Of a DNA stretch of 5,028 nt, positions 1 through 5,028 are shown piece by piece. The stretch's first letter is position 1. Every line of letters starts with the position of its first letter. The stretch lies in contig JABMPV010000081.1 in the NCBI GenBank assembly GCA_013202595.1, positions 1 through 5,028 on the forward strand. Direction: 5' to 3'. The notes under the pieces are model-generated. The model did not search any database, was not told the DNA's origin, and was given only the letters and a program-made list of their open reading frames with translations. A program made the translations under genes and the position numbers. The stretch is from a bacterium (lineage in GTDB: Bacteria > Actinomycetota > Acidimicrobiia > Spongiisociales > UBA11373).

Positions 1-1018
1 ATTGCGAGCCGGCCTCGACGTACAGGGAGATGGATCCGACGCCGGAGTGCCTGGCGGCATTGGTCATGGCCTCTCCTGCGGCCTGGACGAGGGCGCTGAG
101 CGCGTCGTCCATGACAGGATCGTCGCCCGTGGCGACCACCTCCACCGGGATGCGGTGATCTGCTTCCACCCGATACGCCGCCGATTGCAGCACCGATCGG
201 AGCCGGCCTTCGCCCCTCGATGGGCCGTCGAAGAGCCACGACCGCAGTTCTCGCTCCTGAGCCCTGGCCAGCACCACCATCTCGCGCGGGTCGTCGGTTC
301 GCTGGATGAGGCTGAGGGTCTGCAGCACGCTGTCGTGGAGATGGGCAGCCATCTCGGCTCGCTCCTCGGAGCGGATTCGCTCGCGGCGCTCCGTGGCCAG
401 ATCGGTGCCGAGCCTCCAGATCCACGGTCCGAAGACCAGGGCGACGCCCGCTCCGGTGATGGCGATCGCCAGGACGACTGCTCCCAAGGACTCGAGAGCG
501 TCGACTGTCGACAGGAAGAGAGCCGATCCCCCGATGACCAGGGCCGCTCCGATGATCAGCCTGATCATGGGCGGCCCTTCATCACCGGAGGCTGCAAACA
601 ACTCCCGTCGTCCCGCCGGACGGCGCGACCACATGGCAGCGATGCCGAACGAGATGAACGCCACCGGCCACACGACCTCGTCACCGAACCAGAGGTCGAT
701 CTCCCTCAAGCCCAGGAGAATCCCCAACAACGCGAGTCCCAGGCCGGCCTGGCGCCGGAGGCCTATGCAGTCGTCCGCAGGCGTTCCGTCCCCCGGGACG
801 GACAGCGCCCATGCAATGCCATAGGCGACGACGCCCACTCCCCCTGCGAATGAGAGGGTGACGAAGGCCGCTCGCATGAGATCCGCAGGGACTCCGAGGC
901 GGGCGGCGATTCCGGCGGCCACCCCGGAGACGACCTTGTCTGCCTCCGACCGCTCGACGCGAAGACGGCGTGCCGGGTCGCGATCGCTGTCGGACTGCTC
1001 CGGCGTCGTGTCTGTCAT
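1..1018 (-). CDS. PspC-domain sensor histidine kinase (partial, C-terminus outside window)
   Basis: This is a membrane-bound two-component sensor kinase that autophosphorylates on histidine and should pass the phosphate to a LuxR/NarL-type response regulator. I translated the minus strand from ATG at 1018; 339 codons stay open to the left edge. Residues about 26-75 form a PspC domain (VVSGVAAGIAARLGV, then a membrane helix). Further hydrophobic segments lie near 91-104, 114-130, 151-170 and 178-200. A HisKA_3 dimerisation helix follows, with the H-box AAHLHDSVLQTL (phospho-acceptor His228), then the LRSWLFD motif at 258-264. The ATPase N-box EAMTNAARHSG (Asn320) comes just before the cut; the glycine-rich ATP-lid motifs are beyond the edge. 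The start is supported by the PspC position and by the N-terminus MTDTTPE, which resembles the divergent neighbour's; no clear Shine-Dalgarno precedes it. The partner regulator is probably next on the left (inference). The family call is confident, the stimulus unknown. Confidence 0.93.
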   Translation of the reverse strand, partial: MTDTTPEQSDSDRDPARRLRVERSEADKVVSGVAAGIAARLGVPADLMRAAFVTLSFAGGVGVVAYGIAWALSVPGDGTPADDCIGLRRQAGLGLALLGILLGLREIDLWFGDEVVWPVAFISFGIAAMWSRRPAGRRELFAASGDEGPPMIRLIIGAALVIGGSALFLSTVDALESLGAVVLAIAITGAGVALVFGPWIWRLGTDLATERRERIRSEERAEMAAHLHDSVLQTLSLIQRTDDPREMVVLARAQERELRSWLFDGPSRGEGRLRSVLQSAAYRVEADHRIPVEVVATGDDPVMDDALSALVQAAGEAMTNAARHSGVGSISLYVEAGSQ

Positions 1019-1160
1019 TCGTGTTGCCACGACCCGATGATGTCAGACAGTCCCACCCTTGGGCAATCGGGGATCACCCTGAGATGGCTCGGGGTCGGTC
1101 AGGGTACGGGCAGGGTGATACCCGATTGTGCCCGGTTCGCCGTCGCGGCACGCTGAGGGC
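1019..1160. promoter_or_regulatory. Divergent intergenic control region between the two PspC genes
   Basis: These 142 bases separate the start codons of the kinase (minus) and the membrane protein (plus), so promoters for both should lie here. I see no good sigma-70 -35/-10 pair in either direction. What stands out is a set of related hexamers: CACCCT at 1054-1059 and 1075-1080 (21 bp apart), then the inverted form AGGGTA at 1101-1106 and AGGGTG at 1112-1117 (11 bp apart). Spacings of one and two helical turns, with opposite orientation on the two sides, are what a dimeric response regulator would need. Binding by the kinase's partner regulator is an inference. Confidence 0.6.
1068..1124. repeat. 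14-bp inverted repeat in the divergent promoter region
   Basis: The left arm CGGGGATCACCCTG (1068-1081) and right arm CAGGGTGATACCCG (1111-1124) are reverse complements at 13 of 14 positions, with 29 bases between them. The inner 9 bp (ATCACCCTG/CAGGGTGAT) are perfect. It could be a two-site operator or, in RNA, a long hairpin in the leader of the plus-strand gene. The operator reading is preferred because both arms contain the CACCCT/AGGGTR box, which recurs outside the repeat. Confidence 0.6.
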
Positions 1161-2408
1161 ATGATGAATGACACCACAACAGACCCCACACCCCCGGAGG
1201 GAACCGTGGCCGGCCCGAATGGATCGCGAACGATCGTCCGACCGCGCGACGATCGGATCGTGGCCGGCGTGGCAAGCGGAATCGCCCGGCACTTCAACGT
1301 CGACCCATGGCTCGTCCGGATCATCGGCATCATCCTGGTCGCCGTCGGCGGCGCCGGTCTGCTGCTGTACGCAGCCGGCTGGGCGTTGCTGCCCGAAGAG
1401 GGCTCGGATGAGTCACTCGCCGAGGAATGGCTCGGAGATCTCAGGGGATCATCCACCTGGATCGGCGTCGGGTTGATCCTGATAGCCGCCGTGTGGATCG
1501 CAACCGCAACCCACATCGTGTCTGCCGGACTGGCATGGGCCGTGGCCCTGCTCGTGCTGGGAGTGCTGCTGTATCGCGGCACTCTGCCCGGTTCGCCGGC
1601 GGCGACCGGCGGTGGTGCTTCGTCGGCGTCTTCGTCCGATCCGGCGCCCACCCCGGAGCAGGCGAGCCCGAATGTGGATAGCGACCCGGCCGCAGATGCG
1701 AGCACGGCCGTGGAGGATGATGCCCCGGTTCCGGTGGCGGCGGAGATCGTCGCTCCGGCGGCAGCGGCCGGGAAGCCCACCCGATCCAGAAGGACACGGC
1801 GTGGCAAGTCGATGCTGGGGCGAATCACGATGGGCACGGCATTCGTGACTGTCGGGATCATGGCCTTGCTCGATGCCACCGGCGTGACGTCTCCCGAACT
1901 GAGTCATTACCTCGGGGCGGGCGTCCTCGTGATCGGCCTCGGCCTGCTCGTCGGAATCTTCGTCGGCCGCTCCCGCGGGCTGATCGTCGCCGGCCTGGTG
2001 CTCATGCCGTTTCTCATCGCCTCAGCGGCAGTGACGGCACCGTTCACCGGTGGGTTCGGCGATCGCAGCCACGCTCCCGACGGAGTCTCAGCGATCGATA
2101 GCCCCTACCGCCTGGCCGCCGGAGAACTGACCATCGACCTGCGCGGTCTCGATCTCGTCGACGGCGAGGTCGTGACCATCGAGGGGAGCGTTGGCGCCGG
2201 CCGTCTGCTCGTGAACGTGCCGACCGGCGTCGGCCTCGACGTGCGGACGCATGTCGGGTTCGGACAGATAGCCATGTTCGGTTCGACGGACGACGGAGTC
2301 AATGTGAGCCAGAGCAGATACATCGAGGGCTCGAGCACGATCGTCCTGGACCTCGACGTCGGGTTCGGGCAAGTGGACGTGGTCCGGACCGAAACCGGCA
2401 CGGGCTGA
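1161..2408 (+). CDS. PspC-domain multi-pass membrane protein with C-terminal LiaF-like/ToastRack domain
   Basis: This is a probable membrane partner of the divergent kinase in an envelope-stress response; PspC proteins sense or relay membrane stress. Counting from ATG 1161 (415 residues), the PspC domain is at about 26-80 (DRIVAGVASGIARHFNVDP, then a helix ending GWALLPEE). Hydrophobic segments follow near 98-116 and 120-139. A linker at 140-207, rich in Ala, Pro, Ser and Asp, ends in a basic cluster RSRRTRRGK. Three more helices lie near 219-238, 248-268 and 273-293. Residues 315-410 are a beta-rich tail with the repeated motif VGFGQ(I/V), as in the LiaF C-terminal/ToastRack family. Start choice: GAGGG at 1155-1159 favours the second ATG (1164) with 4-nt spacing; a strong GGAGGG at 1196-1201 also precedes an in-frame GTG at 1206, which keeps the whole PspC domain. 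The product class is confident; the exact start and the side of the membrane holding the tail are not. Confidence 0.88.
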   Translation: MMNDTTTDPTPPEGTVAGPNGSRTIVRPRDDRIVAGVASGIARHFNVDPWLVRIIGIILVAVGGAGLLLYAAGWALLPEEGSDESLAEEWLGDLRGSSTWIGVGLILIAAVWIATATHIVSAGLAWAVALLVLGVLLYRGTLPGSPAATGGGASSASSSDPAPTPEQASPNVDSDPAADASTAVEDDAPVPVAAEIVAPAAAAGKPTRSRRTRRGKSMLGRITMGTAFVTVGIMALLDATGVTSPELSHYLGAGVLVIGLGLLVGIFVGRSRGLIVAGLVLMPFLIASAAVTAPFTGGFGDRSHAPDGVSAIDSPYRLAAGELTIDLRGLDLVDGEVVTIEGSVGAGRLLVNVPTGVGLDVRTHVGFGQIAMFGSTDDGVNVSQSRYIEGSSTIVLDLDVGFGQVDVVRTETGTG

Positions 2409-2414
2409 GAGGAG
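2409..2414 (+). promoter_or_regulatory. Shine-Dalgarno site of the 77-residue gene
   Basis: GAGGAG begins directly after the TGA of the PspC gene and ends 5 nt before the ATG at 2420. Its strength and position fix that start and argue that the small gene is really translated, probably from the same mRNA as the PspC gene. Confidence 0.75.
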
Positions 2415-2419
2415 TAATC

Positions 2420-2653
2420 ATGGAGCGACATCGATTCGACCCGATTTCCGCATTCTTCGGCGTGGTTTTCACCGGTGCAGCGACGATCGTGCTCATCACC
2501 GACGACGCCCTTTTCGCCTCGAACACCCGGTGGGGATGGCCGGTAATCCTCCTCGTTGCCGGGATGGCGCTGATCGCATCGGGCTTCAGCCGCAAGCGTG
2601 AAGCCGTCACGCCGGTCGACGACGGGATGCCGGACGACCCCTACGCAGACTGA
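2420..2653 (+). CDS. Small two-helix membrane protein, downstream partner of the PspC gene
   Basis: The product has 77 residues and no function I can assign. It starts MERHRFDPIS and has two hydrophobic segments, about 9-27 (ISAFFGVVFTGAATIVLI) and 39-56 (GWPVILLVAGMALIASGF). A short basic stretch SRKRE and an acidic tail DDGMPDDPYAD follow. The positive charges at both ends of the helical hairpin suggest that N- and C-termini are both cytoplasmic. The gene is real on several grounds: a strong ribosome site, an 11-bp gap from the preceding stop codon, and GC-rich codon use like its neighbours. Small membrane proteins beginning with an RFDP-like segment and containing a Trp-Pro-bearing second helix are often seen next to actinobacterial PspC genes, from memory. 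A role as accessory subunit or modulator of the PspC/kinase complex is inference from position alone. Confidence 0.82.
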   Translation: MERHRFDPISAFFGVVFTGAATIVLITDDALFASNTRWGWPVILLVAGMALIASGFSRKREAVTPVDDGMPDDPYAD

Positions 2654-2674
2654 GGGCGCATTCCTCCCGCCCAG

Positions 2675-2701
2675 CGGAGCCCCGGAGACCCCGGGGTTCC
2701 G
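2675..2701 (+). terminator. GC-rich hairpin in the convergent gap, candidate terminator
   Basis: Bases 2675-2685 pair with 2691-2701 around a 5-nt loop (AGACC), giving an 11-bp stem with one G-U pair. It lies 22 bases after the stop of the small plus-strand gene and 26 bases beyond the stop of the minus-strand transporter. No T-run follows on either strand, so it is not a textbook intrinsic terminator. Actinobacterial terminators often lack the T-run, which makes a shared role for both converging genes plausible. On the minus strand the G-U pair becomes an A-C mismatch, so the hairpin favours plus-strand RNA. Confidence 0.55.
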
Positions 2702-2727
2702 TCGCGTCGGGGCCGCCGACCGGCCGA

Positions 2728-4971
2728 TCAGTTCCCCGGCTGGATCCTGGCGATCTCGCCGGTGTCGTCGCCAAGGAGGCGGCCGCGGAACTCACCCGCC
2801 GACCTGACGAACAGGACCGACGGCAGGGCTGCAACGAGATCCTCGAGCCGGCGCGAGTACTCGGCCTCGTCGCCGGGCTTGACGGCTCGCAGGCCCATCA
2901 GGACGACGTCGGCGCTGCTCGATCGCTCGCTGATGACGTCGATGACGGAGACTCCCTCTGCCTTGAGCAGAACCTCGGTGTGCGCCCTGATCCTGGCCGA
3001 CGCGATGATGCTCTCCAGAAGCATCCGGTTGCGCTCGAGCATCATCTCGGTGGTGGCGATGCTCTTGACGGTGATGACGGCGTCGCGCCACTCGGCGTTG
3101 AGTGAGATGAGGTGGGCGAACAGCACCAGCATGTCGCCGTTGTTCTGGAGCCCGCCCCACCAAATATCAATCCTCCTGCGTCTCGGCCCCAGTTCCTGGC
3201 CATTGGTCTTGCAGATGACCGATGAGATACCGAGAGTGGAGAGGGCTTCGATCACCCTGAGGTGGGCGGCCCTGCGATCGGGCTTCCTGGACCACCCGAA
3301 CATGACCGTGTTGGATTCGATGCCTGCGATGCCGTTGGCCTGGGCGACCGCCAGCGCACCGGTCTCGAAGTTCTTGACGATCTCGATCTCGCCGAAGGCC
3401 GCGACCCCCAACTGCTCCAGTTCCTCGTTGAGCCGTGCTTCGTCCTGTGCGACGAACGGGCCCTCCTCTTCGAGGTTTCCCACCTTCATCGCGGCGACCG
3501 TGAGGATGCCCCGGTCCTGGACCAGCCACGAGCCGAACCTGACCAGATTGGGTCGCCTGGCGACATCGCCGGCGAAGAGCAGGATGTTGGGGCGCCAGTT
3601 GCGCGGGTCGCGGGGGAGACGGCGCAACTGCATCACGGTGGAGCGCACGAGTGCGGTGAGTGCACCTCGTCGCAGGTCGCCCCACGGAGATGCCATCGCC
3701 CTGCGGCGCATCAGCAGGTAGACCCCGACTTCTACCACGATGGCGATCACGAGAGCGAGGGGGTTGATCAGGAACATCACCCAGAAGCACCCCAGCGCGC
3801 CGGCGAGGGACACCCACCACGGCACCCGCATGGTGGGGCGGAACGAGGGGTCGCCCGTCAGTCGCTCGACACCGGCGACCAGGTTGATCATGCCGTAGGT
3901 GGTGAGGAAGAACATCGTGAGCGCGGGTGCCACTGCGTTGAGGTCTCCGAGAGCCACTGCGCCGAGAGCCACACCCACGGTGATGAGGAGCGGCACGCCG
4001 GGTCCCTTGACGAATCGGAAGCGGGCACCGATCGGTCGCGGGAGGACCCGGTCGTCGACCATGGCCTCGAGGGTGCGGGGTGCTCCCAGGACGCTCCCGA
4101 CGGCCGATGAGAAGATCGCTCCCCACAGACCGGGGAAGATGAGGAACGAGGTGCCTCCGGCCAGCGTGAACCAGATGAGCCGGTCGGAGACCAACTCCTC
4201 GGGGGAGGCTCCGATGCCGAGGAGCACGACCACGGAGATGTAGACGACGAAGCCGACCACAACCGCGAAGATCGTCCCTCTGGGGATGGACCGCTCCGGC
4301 TTGGCCAGGTCGCCCGACAGTGAGACGCCGGCCATGATCCCCGTGACGGCAGGGAAGAACACAGCGAAGACCGGCCAGAAGCTCTCACTCCCGGGGGCCG
4401 CTCCGGTGCGGATGATCGCCGGAGCACTCTGGATGACCCCGATGATCAGCATGAGGGCAGCGACGCCGATGGCCCCCATGATCGGCAACTGCATGCGTAG
4501 AGCGATCCCCGCGCCCCGGGCGGCGAGCAATCCGACAGCCAGGACGACCAACGCGGCGACGGGACGCTGGGGTACGTCGGGCCAGATCATCTCGAGGCTC
4601 TCTGCCAGGCCGAATGCGTAGAGCGTGACGCTGAACGCCTGGGCGAGGAACAGCGGGATGCCGATGGCAGCCCCGATCTCCACGCCGAGGCTGCGCGAGA
4701 TTATGTAGTAGGCGCCGCCTGCTCCCACTCGCATGTTGGTGGACACCGCAGACAGGGACATCGCCGTGGCCAGCGTCACCATGTGGGCGATGACCACCAC
4801 GGCGATCGCACCGACCAACCCGACGTTGCCGACCACCCATCCGGCACGCAGGAAGAGGATGACGCCGAGGATGGTGAGGATCGACGGAGTGAACACCCCT
4901 ATGAATGTGCCGAGTTTCTCGCGTCCCGCCCCGTTCTCGTGTCGGGGGACCAGCGATCGAAATGAAGGCAC
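2728..4971 (-). CDS. SLC12-family cation-chloride cotransporter (NKCC/KCC-like), APC superfamily
   Basis: This is a cytoplasmic-membrane secondary transporter predicted to move Cl- with Na+ and/or K+. It has 747 residues, near the usual length of bacterial members and shorter than animal NKCCs. Twelve helices span about 24-421. TM1 carries ILGVILFLRAGW; GAYYIISRSLG (87-96) precedes TM3; TM6 carries FFPAVTGIMAG then SGDLAKPERSIPRGT; TM8 carries AIFSSAVGSVLGAPR; TM10 carries FFLTTYGMIN. Residues matching known NKCC1 ion sites are Tyr118, Pro207 and Thr210 (K+), Ser288 and Ser289 (Na+), and Tyr359 (Cl-). The cytoplasmic domain (about 422-747) retains SLC12 motifs such as RPNILLFAGD and IDIWWGGLQNNGDMLVLFAHLI (601-622). 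The start is GTG with no Shine-Dalgarno, but a -10-like hexamer sits 6 nt upstream, fitting a leaderless mRNA; residues 1-20 precede the first conserved segment. It is convergent with the PspC operon and likely independent of it. A polyamine or amino-acid permease is less likely, because the C-terminal domain is SLC12-specific. Confidence 0.93.
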   Translation of the reverse strand: MPSFRSLVPRHENGAGREKLGTFIGVFTPSILTILGVILFLRAGWVVGNVGLVGAIAVVVIAHMVTLATAMSLSAVSTNMRVGAGGAYYIISRSLGVEIGAAIGIPLFLAQAFSVTLYAFGLAESLEMIWPDVPQRPVAALVVLAVGLLAARGAGIALRMQLPIMGAIGVAALMLIIGVIQSAPAIIRTGAAPGSESFWPVFAVFFPAVTGIMAGVSLSGDLAKPERSIPRGTIFAVVVGFVVYISVVVLLGIGASPEELVSDRLIWFTLAGGTSFLIFPGLWGAIFSSAVGSVLGAPRTLEAMVDDRVLPRPIGARFRFVKGPGVPLLITVGVALGAVALGDLNAVAPALTMFFLTTYGMINLVAGVERLTGDPSFRPTMRVPWWVSLAGALGCFWVMFLINPLALVIAIVVEVGVYLLMRRRAMASPWGDLRRGALTALVRSTVMQLRRLPRDPRNWRPNILLFAGDVARRPNLVRFGSWLVQDRGILTVAAMKVGNLEEEGPFVAQDEARLNEELEQLGVAAFGEIEIVKNFETGALAVAQANGIAGIESNTVMFGWSRKPDRRAAHLRVIEALSTLGISSVICKTNGQELGPRRRRIDIWWGGLQNNGDMLVLFAHLISLNAEWRDAVITVKSIATTEMMLERNRMLLESIIASARIRAHTEVLLKAEGVSVIDVISERSSSADVVLMGLRAVKPGDEAEYSRRLEDLVAALPSVLFVRSAGEFRGRLLGDDTGEIARIQPGN

Positions 4972-4977
4972 GTCTGG

Positions 4978-4983
4978 AATCTA
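4978..4983 (-). promoter_or_regulatory. Candidate -10 element for leaderless transcription of the transporter
   Basis: On the minus strand TAGATT fits the TANNNT pattern of actinobacterial -10 elements. Six bases separate it from the GTG at 4971, so transcription would begin at or next to the first base of the start codon. No convincing -35 hexamer lies 16-18 bp upstream. Leaderless mRNAs are common in actinobacteria, and no ribosome site is present before this GTG. Confidence 0.45.
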
Positions 4984-4995
4984 GTGCCCCGACCA

Positions 4996-5005
4996 CAAAC
5001 GTTTG
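4996..5005. promoter_or_regulatory. 10-bp perfect palindrome over the transporter's -35 zone, candidate operator
   Basis: CAAACGTTTG is a perfect palindrome in an otherwise GC-rich stretch. If transcription starts at 4971, it covers about -25 to -34, where a repressor would block the polymerase. The pentamer CGTTT recurs 9 bp away (5000-5004 and 5009-5013). A 10-bp palindrome can occur by chance, so this is a weak call. Confidence 0.35.
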
Positions 5006-5028
5006 CCGCGTTTACGGCGGCCAGATGA

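Noticed and set aside
2..853. Long open plus-strand frame (283 codons) at the left end
   Set aside because: It lies opposite the kinase gene. Its translation is His/Arg/Asp-rich without domain features, while the minus strand gives clear PspC, H-box and N-box motifs.
1043..1879. Long open minus-strand frame opposite the PspC gene
   Set aside because: The translation is Ser/Pro/Arg-rich with no domain or membrane pattern. It arises from GC-rich codon use on the plus strand.
2708..2727. Second GC-rich inverted stretch in the convergent gap
   Set aside because: Only about 4 bp pair cleanly, which is expected by chance at this GC content.
3162..3177. AT-rich patch with an AGGAGG sequence inside the transporter gene (minus strand)
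   Set aside because: It encodes the conserved RRIDIW motif in frame, and no sensible gene begins after it. The unusual codons (ATT, GAT, AGG) may slow ribosomes, but nothing further supports a signal.
2762..3721. Open plus-strand frames opposite the transporter (also 3262-4110)
   Set aside because: They lack recognisable domains and overlap a full-length, strongly conserved SLC12 reading frame on the minus strand.
5006..5028. Possible start or end of another gene at the right edge
   Set aside because: Too few bases remain to judge a reading frame, and no ribosome site or codon signal is visible.

Overview
The window is about 5 kb of GC-rich bacterial chromosome with dense genes, strong third-position G/C bias and short gaps. 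The base composition, a sensor kinase fused to PspC, and a divergent PspC/ToastRack-type membrane protein all suggest an actinobacterium (Actinomycetota). I cannot name the genus. There are no mobile elements, tRNA or rRNA genes, or CRISPR arrays, and the codon use gives no clear sign of recent transfer.

Layout. (1) 1-1018, minus strand: a histidine kinase of the HisKA_3 (NarX/LiaS-like) class with an N-terminal PspC domain, cut by the left edge inside its ATP-binding domain. (2) 1019-1160: a 142-bp divergent intergenic region with a symmetric array of CACCCT/AGGGTR boxes, a candidate operator. (3) 1161-2408, plus: a PspC-domain multi-pass membrane protein with a low-complexity linker and a C-terminal LiaF-like/ToastRack beta domain. 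(4) 2420-2653, plus: a 77-residue two-helix membrane protein of unknown function, probably in one operon with (3). (5) 2654-2727: a convergent gap holding a GC-rich hairpin. (6) 2728-4971, minus: a 747-residue cation-chloride cotransporter of the SLC12 family, with the 12-helix core and the large cytoplasmic C-terminal domain. (7) 4972-5028: its upstream region, with a -10-like hexamer placed for a leaderless GTG start and a 10-bp palindrome over the -35 zone.

How the genes fit together. The left half looks like an envelope-stress sensing module. Kinase and membrane protein each carry a PspC domain, are transcribed away from each other, and share a control region. The response regulator would be expected just beyond the left edge, but it is not visible. 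The transporter points towards this module and is probably a separate transcription unit. Its substrate-site residues match the Na+, K+ and Cl- sites known from animal NKCC/KCC proteins, so electroneutral ion and chloride movement is the best prediction.

Nothing here is clearly a wholly new system. The points most worth a second look are the intact NKCC-like ion sites in a bacterial SLC12 protein, the boxed divergent promoter, and the small membrane protein.
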